Shown: positions 25,560-38,730, counted from the first letter of the stretch. The stretch is DNA of 64,000 bases from Dillenia suffruticosa (GCA_033439265.1 JAVTVX010000009.1:10381109-10445108); one strand, 5' to 3'. The notes: a model not told the origin generated them from the sequence alone. Numbers and translations are program-made.

Positions 25560-25735
25560 TATATGCCATATTTCTTAACGACCTTTTTGATATAACTCTT
25601 TTGTGATAATTCAAGAATACCCTAGGAGTGATCCTGGTGAAACTGAATGTCTAGAACAAAAGTCACATCAACAAGATTTTTCATCTCAAAATTTGAACTA
25701 CAAATCTTTTGGTTTTATGCAATAAGCCCATAACA
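25560..25735 (-). mobile_element. Ty1/copia reverse-transcriptase fragment
   Basis: Minus-strand residues NFEMKNLVDVTFVLDIQFHQ, then GILELSQKSYIKKV, then KYGI match the copia RT segment just after the YVDD region. A preceding GLLHKTKRF is in a shifted frame. It is the upstream part of the copia element whose RNase H lies at 22,020-22,760. Confidence 0.75.
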
Positions 25736-28145
25736 CAAAGTAGATTTCCAAAATAATGAGGTGATTATGGACAAAAGAAGGTCTTCAATTTAAGTATACA
25801 AAACCATATCCAAATCTCACATCAAATAACCATAACACAAAGTAGATTTCCAAAATAATTACAAAGTTTGTCTCCATTTAGGTCCACTAATAAATATCTC
25901 AAACCAAAACAAGACTTTATACCAAAAAGAAGTCCACGAAGGTGGTCTCCCCAAGTTCGACACTAGACGACCACAAGTCTCAATTAGGTGTCCTATGAAA
26001 ACAAGTGAAGGTAGGAGGTTTGAGTATAAGCAATACTCAGTAAGTGGAGTGACAAGTTATGACAATTAATGAGGGTGATTATGGACATGTCAAATACAAT
26101 TTCAAATCATTGTCATTATATCCATAAATTCCATAGTTCTATGTCAAACATCAAGTTCAAATAAATTTAAATAAATCATGAAAAATAAAATTTATCTATC
26201 CGATTTACATTCATATCTTTTCCAAAATCCATAGGGTTGCCAAAATCATAACTCTTGACAATAGTCTACCGAGATCAAGGACGAAACCGCCAAGTGTTTC
26301 CATATTTTCCAACTCACAAATACCTCCAACCTTGCATTGGCTCGAGCCTCCCTTGGGGTGCTACTAAGTTAGTCTAAAAAAATAATAATAATAGTCTCGG
26401 AGGTATCTCTCGAGCGTGGCTGCCTCTCAAGGCAAACACCCCTAACCACGTTGTCCTGTTGGGCCATACCGTGAGAGAATGACTATAGCCATTAGATCAT
26501 GGATTCAGACACAATTTCACAAATCTCATAACATGTATTAAAATGTGCCATAATAGTTTAAAATGTTACTCAAATCATGAGTTCAATTCTAACATATTTC
26601 ACATGGATCAATAAATTTGGTACATTATTTTAATAAAATATTTGGATACATATTTCATTTCAAACTCCCTTTTGGGACACTCCACAATCACAAACTAATT
26701 TATACATCAAATTTAAAAACAATTTTAAAAACATTTACAACAATTATGATTTACATTCAAAATCATAATCATGTATTCATTTACCTCTGGGAGAGTAATC
26801 ACTACCAATTCAAATTCAAATCAAAGATTTTCTTCTCCTTAGATTCCAATTGTTGACAATACACACACATTTATCACTTAATCACACTAATGCTAGGGAA
26901 AATCAATATTCTCCTCACAATCTAAACTCTAATTTTTTAAAATTTTCCAATTCATAATCAAATTTTATCAAACCATATCATCAACCTAGGGAAATAATTT
27001 CTCTTTCAAGATTTCCCCAAACTTTATTTTTTCAATCTCAACATAAAGTTTATATACAAGTAAAATGTACTCAAATTTAAAATGAAGGAAGGAAAACTAC
27101 CTTATTTGAGCCATCAATTTTACCTCTTAGTCATGTCACCTTCAAACCCTATATTTTTCTCTCTCTACAAAACCCCAAATCTTAACATGAATCCCAAGTT
27201 TATGTAAGAATAATTAAAATCCAAGTTTATGAAAGAGTATTATCTTTATTGGGACCACCAATTTTCATCCTTTGTTGAGCCACTCCAAACCCTAGGTTTT
27301 TCTTGCTCTAGGAAAACTTAAATCTTCAACATCCTAGGGGTTTGTTTGAGGGTTTGGAGCTCAAATCTATAGGTGTTTCAGGATACTTGACCAAATTGGA
27401 GGGAGAAAAGAGAGCTGAGAGGGTGAGAGAATGAGAGGGATGGGGGTGTGTGGGTTCGTAGGTGAGAGAGGAAGAGAGACAGAGAGGCTAAAATGGAATA
27501 ATAATAATAATAATAATAGGGGAGTGGGTTTTTTGACTTTTCTTTTCTTCCCCTTTTCACTTTTCTCTTTTCTTTTCTTTTTTTTTTCCCTCCTTGTTAA
27601 TACATTACAATTCCTAACCCTCTAAAAGTAAATTTTGTCATCAAAATTTAAAGACAAAATTATACCTCAAAGAGATAGGGGTATTGCTTTTACATTGTAT
27701 TGTCGGGCTCCCAAATCTCTTATTCAACATGATCACTTTTTCATTGGACCTTAACAATGGGGATTTGCCTATTTTGTAACCTCTTGATTTGACGGTCAAG
27801 GATAGCTACGGGTTGAACTTTGAATCTCAAATCTTCCCTTAGTTCGATTGGTGAAGTCTCTAATATACATGATGGATCCAATAAATATTTCTTTAATATG
27901 GAGACATGAAATACATCATGTATTTTCATCAAATTTGGAGACAACTCAAACCGGTAAGCCACCTGTCGTATCCTCTCGAAGATCTTGAAAGGGCTAATGT
28001 ACTATGGATTTAATTTCCATCGTTTCCGAATCCGGATTACACTCTTCTAAGATGATATTTTCAAGAAGAAGACTATGTCTCCCACTTCGAATTACAATGA
28101 CCATCTTCTTTTATCAACATAACTCTTTTGTCAAAAGAAGAGAAA
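25736..28145 (-). mobile_element. Ty3/gypsy (Tekay-like) integrase tail plus 3' LTR
   Basis: Minus-strand 28,140-27,690 encodes an integrase C-terminus with breaks: residues like FEVGDIVFFLK, then YISPFKIFERI, then AYRFELSPNLMKIHDVFHVS and AILDRQIKRLQNRQIPIVKV. This order is typical of plant chromoviruses; only a remnant of the chromodomain follows. After it comes a GATGACAAAATTTAC-type end of pol and a purine tract. An LTR starting TGTAATGTA at 27,609 runs down to about 25,740. Target duplications were not found. A 29-bp phrase starting CATAACACAAAG is repeated at 25,731 and 25,831. Confidence 0.7.
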
Positions 28146-29045
28146 AAAGACAAGAGAGATAGAAAAGAGAGAGAAAAGGAGGAGTAAAGTAGTCTTGTTT
28201 ATCCACATGAATAGTAAAAAAATTCAATTTTGGCAAGTAAATTAAATCTCCAAAAATTTCATTTCTTCATTATAAAAAAATACATTGAAAAACATGTAAA
28301 GCCACATCAGTATTATTATTTTTTCATATATAAAATTTCTTTTTTAATTATAAAATATCTGATTTGAGTATGTAATTATTATATTTCAGACTAAATCTAC
28401 AAAGTAAATTGTATGAAGATGAAAATGAAAAAATGAAAATATATATAAAACGATATGAAAAAATGAAATTTAACAAGAATAAAAGAAATGCAAATAAGAA
28501 AAAATATGTAAATATAAAAATATAAAAATTTTTATATAAATATTAATTATTTTATAGAAATGATAAAATAACCTACAATCACAAAATATACATTAAATTA
28601 AAGCTCAGTAGAAGTAGTACATTGCACGCTACAAACATTCGGTCGAAACAGAATCATTTTGAAACTTCTAACTTTAAAAATTTATTTTCATTTTAAAGAA
28701 TATACATTAAATTAAAACTGATTCAACATGGGTTGGTCTGTCGTAATCATACTTCATTTATGTCTCTTATACTTCATAACTTTTAACAAATAAAAATAAA
28801 TTGTTTGAAGATCATAAATGTGTTTTTTCTTTTATAATATTTCGGGTCTTCATCAGTCTAACATAAACTACATTAGGAATAACCAAATTGATGTGTACAA
28901 ATTAGAAATTACATTTTTCTAAAGAAAATTGAGAGCCAAAATGTGCCTTTTTTTGAAGTCATGGTCCATTCTCTACGCCCAAAAGCATGGATTAGATAGG
29001 TTTTTCTTGTAGAACTAGCAAGTTACATGGATAGTCCATTGGCAT
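28146..29045. other. AT-rich stretch, no gene seen
   Basis: No protein motif or clear repeat was recognised. It lies between the gypsy integrase remnant and the left end of the large CACTA element. Confidence 0.4.
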
Positions 29046-29219
29046 GAACACTACAAAGGAAATGGCTTATGGAGACGGATGAAAATTATGAGGAAAATGT
29101 GGTAAAACCGTCGATAAAGTCTTCTCCGACGGATAGTGGTTCAGTTGGGTATACACGTGTCGGGATAGACCTATGTCGACACTTGTCATGACCGTTAGAG
29201 CATGTTAAATATCCGAACG

Positions 29220-30215
29220 ATTAGAAAAGTGTCAGTAAAAATCGATCTTATATCATCAGTTGTAAAGGGTCCATAAAAATTACTATTTTTATCGTCATCT
29301 TGTAAAGAGTTAGTAAAATTTACTACTTTTTTTATCACTTTAAGGGTTAGTAAAAGTTTTTACCTTTATCATCACTCAATATAACCGTTAAGAATTAGTA
29401 CAACTATTTATTGTCGCCAATCATATAATACGTAAGTTAGAAAATGTTATTACTTTTATTGTTAATAAATACAAATGTTAGTAAATATTACTACAATAGC
29501 GTCGTATCTTACCACATAGGAAATGTGAATTCTTTATTGTCACTCACGATTATATAATTGTTGGGTTGTAAATATTACTACTTTTATTGTCGTTTACTCT
29601 TACAGAATTATTGAGTTAGTAAATGTTACTACATTTATTGTCAATTATAGAATTATTGAGTTAGTAAATGTTACTACCTTTATTGTTACTTTCAGAATTA
29701 TTGGGTTAGTAAATATTATTATTTTTATTGTCGCTTACGCTTACAGAATTATTGGGTTAATAAATGTTACTACCTCTATTGTCACTTACAGAATTCTTGG
29801 ATTAGTAACTATTACTACCTTTATGGTCGCTTACAGAAATATTTTGTTAGTAAATATTACTGCATTTATTATCGAATTGAATAGTTGGGTTAGTAAATAT
29901 TACTACTTTTATTGTCGCTTACAAAATTGTTGTTGGTTAGTAATTATTACTATTTTTATTGTCACTTAGCATATATGTGGCTTAAAGAGTTGTTACTTAT
30001 TGTCACTTAAAGTTGTTACTTATTATCAGTAACCAAATGTTACTACTCTTTTGGGTCGGTTATCACAAGATTAGTAATTATTACTACTTTTATTCTCGCT
30101 TAGCAAATGTATTAGGATATGTTAATACAAATATTAGTACTCTATCGTTAATAAATATTACTACTTTATTGTCAACAAGTGCAGGTTACCTAGAAAATGT
30201 TACAATTATGGGTTA
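29220..30215. repeat. Left subterminal repeat array of the giant CACTA element
   Basis: At least twelve degenerate units of about 50-65 bp, each with TTAGTAAATATTACTAC followed by TTTATTGTCGCTTAC and AGAATTATTGGG. Confidence 0.8.
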
Positions 30216-31324
30216 GAAAATAGTTAGAAAATATTATAAATATCGTATCTTAGGACATGAAGTACCTTTTATATCATCATGATTGGAATATATATGATAA
30301 TAATACAGACACTATAAATTACAGAAATTATAAAAGTAATAAACATAATCTTGGAGAGAGAAAGAAAAAGATTGTAACTTCCGGACAACTACATATCTTC
30401 ATATCTTCTGAAATGAAATGTTCATGCCAAAAATGTTGACTTTGAGTACCCAAAAATTTCCAGCATCCGTAGCATCCGGTTCCAGGATCCAGCGTGATGT
30501 GTGGTATCATTCTATAGTAATGAAATGAATATAATTATATGATACATTATAAAAACTTGTACATTTAAATATTATCTTTCAGGATAAACTCAAGAGGTGG
30601 TGATAATGATGGTGATGGTTGGTTTCAATGTGCACTCTCAGCATCTCGTATCCGAGGAAGCTAACAATACAAATACAAATAATCTAGATTATTGTTCAAG
30701 TACAGAAGTAAAAGTAGTTAGATTATGGTAATAAGTAAAGAAATGATATTTGTACCTCAACACCAGCAATGAGCCTTGCTTCATTATCGAAGTTCAACAA
30801 TTCATATTGTTGTCCACTTCCGGCTCGCATAGCAACATGCATAAGAACATTGCTCACTAGATTAGTAAAATTCTAATTTTGTTCCATTAATCGTTCCATC
30901 ATAATAGTCATATATTCGTTCTCAGGTTTTCTTGAATGCTACAGTTGTGATGGAGTTGTAATTTTGCCAACACATTTGACTTTTCCCCTCGAATCAGGCC
31001 TTTAACTTTAGATATGATATCAATTTTCCAATTTAAATTTGAACTTTGTGCTTCACTCTCAGTATGCTCCATTCCACTCTTCATCATTTCTTGTGTAAAA
31101 TGAATTAAACGTAAATGTTCAGAAACATATCAATTGAAAATACATAAAAATAATCAATCATACCACAACTTCTGATGTTTTTGTAAAAACTAAACTCAAG
31201 TTCAGCTCTACAAGGTTTTGTCCCAGATTGTGTTATCTGATAAAATGGTTTAGTTTGTAGTATTATGTAATAAAAAATAATTACAAATAAAATAAGATAT
31301 GAATTGTTTATACCTTCTCCTAAA
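30216..31324. other. Interior of the giant CACTA element, function not recognised
   Basis: Less AT-biased than its surroundings, with several split minus-strand readings (for example MHVAMRAGSGQQYELLNF near 30,840-30,780). These could be remnants of transposon coding exons. I cannot assign a domain. Weak resemblance to plant transposase carboxy-terminal exons is only a guess. Confidence 0.3.
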
Positions 31325-33610
31325 TGAGTTTGGCAAACGACTTAGATCCAACGCGAGCCAGCACATGACCCAGCATGAGCCAGCGCACGACCCAGCACGA
31401 GACCCAACACGAGCACGCCCCAGCCTACGCGCCCCTGCGTGAGCACAGTGCACACAACACGCGACCCGTCTGCGCGAGCGCGTATGCCTCACAGCGCGCG
31501 ATCCTGTCGCAAGTGCACGCCTCAGCTCGAGAGAGCGCGCTCCAGCTTGCGAGCGTGAGCCCTAGCCCGTGAGCGGGCTAGCCCACCAGCAGCCCAAGGC
31601 CCAGTCCAGCCGCGGCCCACTGCAACCCGCGGCCTATTTCGGCCCGTGCACCCACTACTGACCCGCGAGCCCACTGCGATCCGCGAAACCCACTGTGGCC
31701 AGCAAGCCGGGCTGAGAGCCCGCGAGCCCACCAGCAAGCCAGCCCGCTAGCCCGCCAACCCACCGGCCCGCGAGCCTGTGACGGCCCACTAGCCCGCGAC
31801 CAGCTTTCCCCTTCAAGAGCTCACCTGCATTTTATGTACTGTAGGTAACGACTATAATTGGTTGAACTTCTAGGCTTTGGTGTTAGAAATTTAGTTGTTG
31901 CTAATATATTTGAAATTTGGAAATATTACAGGTTTTAGACCAACCCGACGGGCGAACGACAGCTAGGTCTGAAACCCGAGGAATCCTAGGTGAGAGAAAT
32001 GCACCCACTTCGAAGTTTTAATAAATTTTGTTGATAAAATCCCTTATTAGGGTTTTATTTGATTTAAAAATTTGATGATTTGATTAGGTTTGTCTTTTGG
32101 AGAGTCGTTGAAAAATAGGGAGTGACCACCCTCCCTAGATATGTGAGTGGAACTCTAATCTCTTGCATAAAATAGTAAAACGTATTTTCTGCCGTGTTTT
32201 CGATAAAACATGTTTTGATATGCATTCGTTTGACGTATGATATTAAATTTAAAAATCTGTTTTGTGATTATTGGAGTGTCTTGAATTATATTTACAATGA
32301 CTATGCATCCATGGTTTGAAATGAAACAATAATTGTGCCATTACTTGAAAATGTATAAATTTCATTTTATACCATTGCATTGATATGTTATTTTGAAATG
32401 AATTGATGAGACGTATTGGCACGCAAATTTAAAATGTTTTTGATGAACTATGTGGATTGGATGCCCACTAGTTATGCGATGATGTGATGTTACTTGTGGG
32501 ACGTTGTGCCCTTTGTGATACTATGATGATTCCGTAGCTACGAAGGGCGTTTGTAGAGACACGGGTTGCCCGGATACGCTTTTGCAGGAGGTATCCACAA
32601 ACGTCATTTATTCTAAAGGCTATAGGGGCGACCGGTTGAACCCACGTAGGGGGAGGACGTGTGTGACGCCACCGTCTAGCACCGGGCGGGGTCCTATACA
32701 CGTTGATGAGTTAGCCCCAGCGAACTCATGGCCAACGTCGAGGTAGAGGGCGTTTTAAAGTCTATGCATAATAAAACCCCCGATACGCCTGTCTTTGGTC
32801 ACGGTTGACCTTTGCCATGATCATTTTTTGCTCGCTCTGATATTATTTGATTTTAAATGGATGCATACATGCTTGTTATCGTGTGATTGACTAAATGATT
32901 TCAAATTGCTAAACACATCATGTTTTTGCTGCGAAATATAAATTTTTGTTTCAAATGATATTATTTGACACTCCAATGGTTCACCCACACTATTTATGCT
33001 TGATATTATCCCCCTCACTCACTGAGTATCTTCCCATGATACTCACCCCTCTCTTTTCCCTTCTCAGACAGGTTTATTGTGATAGAGCGACGTTACAGGC
33101 TCTAGAGCGGAGTTGGTATTTCTGACGGTGAGATTTACTTCTAATTTAGTTTCGACCCTACGAGGTCTTGAGATTGAGATCCGTAGTTGGCCGTGTACTT
33201 ATTTTGGGATGACTGTATAATTTAACTCTCATACTTTATTTGCATTGAAGCGATTGTACGCATTTAAATGTTACTTGGGAAAATTATTGTATATAAGACA
33301 AAAGTTAGATCCGCTCGGTGTGACGACTATTCATGCTCTAGTTGGGCAAGACAGTAGAGGTCTGTGGCTAGGATTGCTAGAAATTTTAAAGCCTTGCGTT
33401 GTCCTGGATGTTTGGAGATGGAATTTGTTACTTTTGGAGAGGCCTGGATGACCATTTGTTTAAATTACAGGTTGATTTTGCTTGTATAGGTTTAATTGTA
33501 CATGGGAAACCTCCGATTTATAGGGAGGTTATATCCGATTTTTTATAAAAATACAGCCGGCATTCAGGGATAACGGGCGGCTGTTCACGATCCCGGTTTG
33601 GGGCGTGACA
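31325..33610 (+). mobile_element. Gypsy-type LTR, 5'-truncated (copy A)
   Basis: The GC-rich CGCGAGCC-type segment (31,340-31,800) and the following low-GC part align with the solo LTRs at 40,268-48,445 (reverse) and 59,491-63,006. Landmarks shared with copy D include GGGAGTGAC near 32,110, ATTCCGTAG.TACGAAGG near 32,528, CCCGGATACG near 32,569, GATACTCACCCCTC near 33,037 and the terminus GGGGCGTGACA ending at 33,610. The TGTAACACC start and CT-rich leader of the family are missing. It is an LTR fragment without coding sequence. Confidence 0.7.
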
Positions 33611-33754
33611 AATTTCATATCATTATATCATATAAAATAATAACAATGATATTATTATTTTGTTATTTAAATTAATAATATTATTATTTTAAATTACGGG
33701 GGAGGTGGGGCCGTGTGGCATGACGCATGAACCGCTGGCACATGCAGGTTAGTT

Positions 33755-34545
33755 GTAACATTAATAATGTGTAGTAATATATTACTCTAAGATATAGTAA
33801 CATAATAGTAACTGTTATTTTATTACAATATATATTACCAATATAAATATATTATATAAAGATAATATATTATTACAGTAATATATAGTGATATAGTTGT
33901 AATATCATATAATAAAACAATATAATCTCAATATAATTACTTATTATATATTATATATATGTAATAGTACATAAATGTAATGTTAATAATGTGTAGTAAT
34001 ATATTACTTTAATATATAGTAACATAATAGTAACTATTACTCTATTACAATATATATTACCAATATAAATATAATATATAAAGATAATATAATATTATAC
34101 TAATAGATAGTGATATAGTTGTAATATCATATACTAGAACAATATAATCTCAATATTATTACTTATTATATATTATATATATATATATGTAATAGTACAA
34201 AAATGTAATGTTAATAATATGTAGTAATATATTACTCTAATATATAGTAACATAATAATAACTATTACTCTATTACAATATATATCAGCAACATAATTAT
34301 AATATAGTTGTAATATAATAGAACAATATAATAATAATATTACTTAGTATATTATATATATATATATATGTAATAGTACATTACTCTAATGTTAATAATG
34401 TTAATAATAGATAGTAACATAATAGTAACTATTACTCTATTATAATTACCAACATAAATACAATATAATATTGTAGTAATATATAGTTGATATAGTTATA
34501 ATATCATATAATAGAACAATATAATAATAATATTACTAATTATAA

Positions 34546-34577
<32 letters not shown>

Positions 34578-34625
34578 ATAGTACATAAATGTAATGTATT
34601 ATATATGTAATAGTTAATAATATGT
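33755..34625. repeat. AT-rich tandem array, units of about 180-225 bp
   Basis: Units begin with GTAATGTTAATAATGTGTAG near 33,755, 33,976 and 34,204, with a shorter unit near 34,388. They contain AGTAACATAATAGTAAC, ATATATTACCAATATAAA and TATAGTTGTAATATCATATA. Further units of the same array lie at 37,480-37,560, 39,670-39,895 and 49,000-49,600, separated by insertions. Confidence 0.8.
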
Positions 34626-34700
34626 TACCACTACAAAAAAACACAGTTTTGGCGATAGATTTAGCAACGAAAATTTTAGAAAAATTCGTCGCTAAAAACA

Positions 34701-34728
34701 TTAGCGACGAAAAATTTTTCGTCGCTAA
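34701..34728. repeat. Perfect 28-bp palindrome in CACTA subterminal repeat
   Basis: TTAGCGACGAAAAA is followed directly by its exact reverse complement. In CACTA systems subterminal motifs are the transposase-binding sites; that role here is inferred. Confidence 0.85.
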
Positions 34729-35102
34729 TGACGCGTCGCAAAAATTTAGTGACGAAAAACAGAAATCCGTAGCTAAAATAGCGACAAATTTAGCGACGAA
34801 AATTTTTCATCGCTAAATTTAGCGACGGATACAAAAAATCTGTCGCTAATTTTAGCTACGGAAATTCAAAATCCGTCGCTAAATTATATGATATATAATT
34901 ATTTATTTATTTATTATATATATTTTATTTTATTATTATATTAATATTTTATTTTATTTAATTAGCGACGGATCCATGAATCCGTCACTAAATTATATTA
35001 TATACAATTATATTTTTTATTTATTTTATACATTTTATTTAATTATTATATTAATATTTTATTTTTATTTAATTAGCGACGAATGCTTGATCCGTCGCTA
35101 GC

Positions 35103-35520
35103 TTGCACCCGGTGACACGCCCTGCTTCGGCTCCCGCGCATGAGCCTCATTGCTCCAACTCACGAGCCCACCCAGCCCACCCTAGGCCCCACCCGCGTAC
35201 GAGCCCGACCGCCCGCCCGCATCACCAGCCTCTGCCCCTGCCCCTGCCCTGCACACGCCTGCTTACCCCTGCCTGCTCACCCCAGCACCCCTGCCTGCTC
35301 GCCCCAGCCCCTACTCGCCCCAGCCCCTGCAGCCTGCCTGCTCGCCCCAGCTCGCCCCAGCCCCTGCAGGCGCCTGCTTGCTCACCCCAGCCCCTGCACA
35401 CGCCTGCCTGCTGGCCCCAGCCCCTGCACACGCCTTGCCCCAGCCTCGCCCCAGCCCCTGCACACGCCTTGCCCCAGCCTCGCCCCAGCCTGCTCACCCC
35501 AGCTGCCTTGCAAAAAATCC
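35103..35520. repeat. GC-rich core with short tandem repeats
   Basis: A C-rich block in an AT-rich element. From about 35,222 it consists of variants of CCCCAGCCCCTGCACACGCC and CCTGCTCACCCCAG. Long frames on both strands (for example 35,103-35,651 plus) are proline, alanine and cysteine-rich products of the repeat and are not genes. It may be captured host DNA expanded in place. Confidence 0.75.
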
Positions 35521-35549
35521 CTGAAAAAACCCTCAAAATGCCTACAGCC

Positions 35550-35604
35550 CGGTTCGAACACCTGCGCAAGAGTAAAATGTTAGAGTACCCAACCACCAGA
35601 TCAC
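35550..35604 (-). other. tRNA-like A/B-box module in CACTA core
   Basis: On the minus strand an A-box-like TCTGGTGGTTGGGTAC (35,588-35,603 region) is followed about 35 bp later by a B-box-like GTGTTCGAACC (35,550-35,560). Spacing and order are those of a tRNA gene, but cloverleaf arms are not convincing. Similar modules occur at 38,769-38,819 and 48,515-48,578. Confidence 0.4.
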
Positions 35605-37479
35605 ATCTTACCTTTAATCATACTTCTATTTTATTTTTACTTATTTTCTAATTCTAAATATTAATTAAAGAAATAAAAGTTTATATCAAATATTAAAATG
35701 CTAATTAAAATAAACTAATAAATTAATTAAAAAATAAAAAATATTATTCTTTAAAAAGATTTAAAAAATAAAATAAGAAAATATTTAAAAAATAAAAAAA
35801 TATTATTCTGTAAAAAATAAAAAGAAAAAAGAAAAAAAATAAAATGCTAATTTAAAATATTAAAAAATAATAAATATGATTATTTAATATAAATTAATAA
35901 AATAACAAAATAACAAAATAAAATAAAATATTAAATGTTAAATTTAAAAAATTAAGTTTAGCAACGAATTTTAAAATCCGTCGCTAAGTTAGCAACGGAT
36001 TTTGGAATTCGTCACTAAATTTAGCGACGGATTCTAATTTGTCGCTAAATCCATCGCTAAATAATAAAATATTTAAAAAATTTTAAAAATATTATTATTT
36101 AAAAATTAAAAATATTAAAAAAAATAAAATGATAATTTAAAATATTATAAAATAATAAATATGATTATTTAATATAAATTAATAAAATAACAAAAGAAAA
36201 TAAAATATTAAATATTAATTTAAAAAAATTAAGTTTAGCGACGGATCGTTGAATCCGTCGCTAAATCAGCGACGAATTTTTAGATCCGTCACTAAATCAA
36301 CGACAGATTCCTTAATTTGTCGCTAAATTTAGCGACGGATTTCGAATTTGTCACGAAATCCGTCGCTAAATAATTAAATATTAAAAAAATATAATTTTAG
36401 TCTTTAAAAAATAAAAATATAAAATAATAAAATTAAATGCTTATTTAAGATATTATAAAATATTAAATATGATTAGTTAATATAAATTAATAAAATAAAA
36501 GAATAAGAAAATAAAATAAATGGATTACCGTTTATCAGTAGTTATCCGTCTCACTGTCGCCATCCTCCGAAAAATACTGTTTGATCTATTTGCCAGACGA
36601 GATAGATCGTCGGAAGTGAATGTATTATATATTGTGTTTCTTATTGATGACAATAACGAATGAATATGAACAATTGAATTTTCACAAACAATTGAACTAT
36701 ATAAGATAATCGAAAGGATGTAGAAGACAAAAACACGAATGGTGAAATTGACAGCTGCGACTAATTAAAAATTATTTGTTATAGATTAGTTGAATTATTT
36801 ATTGTTAAAATTATCAAATTGATGAGAATTGTAATATTTAATATATATTTAATTCGATTTCGTTATTTAGAATATGTTAAAAAGAGTGATACGGTTAAAA
36901 ATATTTCATAATAGAGTATATAAGAAATTTTGTTCAGAAATTATTCATGAATTTTGAAATTCCGATAATAAATTAGCGACGAATTTAGTCACGAATATTT
37001 TATTTGTGATTAATTAGCGATGAATTTTGCCACGAATATTTTTTTGTGGATAATTACTGACGAAATTAGCCACGAATTTTGGAGTTTGTTGCTAAATTTT
37101 GTGACAAATATTTTTATCGTGACTAATTAGCGACGAATTTAGCAACGAAAAATTTTTGTAGCTAATTAGTGATGAAATTTGTGACGAAATATTTTCGTCA
37201 CTAAATTTAGCGACGGATAAGAGTATCCGTGGCAAAATTTAGCCACGAAAATATTATTCGTCATTAATTAGCGACGAATTTTGCAATGAAAAATTTTTCG
37301 TTGCCAATTAGCGACGGATTTAGTGACAAAAATTTTTTCGTCCCCAATTAGTAACAAATTTAGTCACGAATAATCTATCCGTCGAAAATTTAGCCACGAA
37401 TAATTTTTCGTCGCTAAATCCGTCGCAAAATAGCAACGAAATTTTTCCGTCGCTAAAACCGTGTTTTTTTGTAGTGTAC

Positions 37480-37971
37480 ATATATTATATATGTTATATA
37501 ACAAAGTAATATTATATTATACTAATATAATAATATTACTAATTATATTGGTAATAATTATATTATTTAAATTAATATTGATAATCATAATTATAATAAA
37601 TTTATAAATTTATATTATGAAACTATTTATAATTTGTTACAATTTATAGTTCTATTATTATAATTTATAGTTGTATTATATAATAATGTTTGATTATATT
37701 ATTATGGCCAAAATTTTTATAAATTTTTTCGACTTTCATTACTCCAATAGTTACTCCAATAGTTGATCCACAGTGTTATGTTTCAAGTGACTGCACGCAA
37801 AACAAATGATAAAAATAAATTTTTCTGCGCCAAGATTTAAACCATTCCGCCTGGTTTTCATTACAAATTTTTATGGGATGCGTTACCGCCTTCTTTTTTA
37901 ATCGTTCGAACATTAATAATTTAATAATTGATTTAGTCACATGATATAATGAATACCCACTCTTTCTTTTT
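37480..37971. other. AT-rich remainder of the interrupted array
   Basis: The sequence resumes the AT-rich array (TATTACTAATTATATTGG) on the right of the 2.85-kb CACTA element and then becomes unique AT-rich DNA. No gene seen. Confidence 0.5.
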
Positions 37972-38084
37972 AGCAATGTTGAAACACTCCGAACATTGTT
38001 AAGTTACAACACTAATGTATTATAAATTTACTACTTATCACCTACTTACTATTTATCACATAGTTATCACTTACCACCTACTAA

Positions 38085-38294
38085 TGCATTCTTGCATGCG
38101 CGGCACAGCCACGCAGCCCCAGTGGCACAGCCGTGTAGCCGTGCGCACGTATGCATTCTTGCATGCGCAGCACAGTTGCGCGGCCCCCGCGGCACAGTCG
38201 TGCAAGCGTGCGCACATGCATTCTTGCAAGCGCGGCACAACCTCGCGGTTCTTGCGGCACAGCCATGCAGGCATATGCATGCATGCATTCTTGG
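38085..38294. repeat. Minisatellite, three units of 65-67 bp
   Basis: Units start TGCATTCTTGCATGCGC.GC at 38,085, 38,152 and 38,217, with a partial fourth at 38,284. They contain GGCACAGCC.. and GTGCGCAC. Overlapping frames on both strands are repeat artefacts. Confidence 0.85.
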
Positions 38295-38607
38295 CGTGAA
38301 AAAGAAAAATTGGATTTGATCTCAAAATTGTTTTTGGCGTGAAATTTGATTAAATTAGAAGTGGATAGAAAAATTGTTTTTGGTGTGATTCTAAATGTTA
38401 AAATGGTAAACTTATAAATCAATGTATTATTATTTATGATTTTATATTGTAATACTAAATTATCAAATAATAAAAAATAAATTAGAACACTATATTATAT
38501 AAATTATTTGTTTAATATCGTTGAATAATTTATATTGATAATATTAATAATTTAAATTATATTAATTAAATTAATAATATTAAAATTTTAAATTGGGGTG
38601 TACCACG

Positions 38608-38730
38608 CATGGCGCCTTGCGTGGCAGTGCTGCATAGGCACACACTGAGCATGGCGCCCTACGCGGCATGTGCCGTGTGGGCACGCACTGTGCATGGCGC
38701 CCTACGCGGCATGTGCCACGTAGGCCTTCT
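38608..38730. repeat. GC-rich tandem repeat around CATGGCGCCCTACGCGGC
   Basis: Three units of about 41-44 bp start near 38,608, 38,652 and 38,693, each with CATGGCGCC, a CGCGGCATGTGCC-like half and GCACGCACTG. Confidence 0.75.

Larger units (their letters stand above)
34629..37476. mobile_element. Complete non-autonomous CACTA element (2,848 bp)
   Basis: The termini are near-perfect inverted repeats: left CACTACAAAAAAACACAG, right (reverse) CACTACAAAAAAACACGG, matching at 24 of 26 positions by eye. The target duplication TAC lies at 34,626-34,628 and 37,477-37,479. Subterminal regions (34,650-34,880 and 36,970-37,450) are packed with TTAGCGACGAA/GCGACGGAT repeats in both orientations, with more at 35,960-36,370. 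A GC-rich proline-codon-like core (35,100-35,520) and a tRNA-like module (35,550-35,604) lie inside. No transposase is present, so it must be mobilised in trans if at all. Confidence 0.9.

Noticed and set aside
29220-30215. Regularly spaced repeats that might suggest a CRISPR-like array
   Set aside because: Units are degenerate and AT-rich, lie next to a CACTA terminus in a plant genome, and no cas-like gene is present.
30328-31250. Possible plant CACTA transposase exons on the minus strand
   Set aside because: Only vague resemblance; no diagnostic motif could be seen, so no gene was called.
35103-35651. Overlapping proline/cysteine-rich frames of 124-182 codons on both strands
   Set aside because: They are produced by a C-rich minisatellite that is open in several frames at once; not a gene.
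38067-38422. Several frames rich in Cys, His and Ala
   Set aside because: Artefacts of the 65-67 bp GC-rich repeat, open on both strands.
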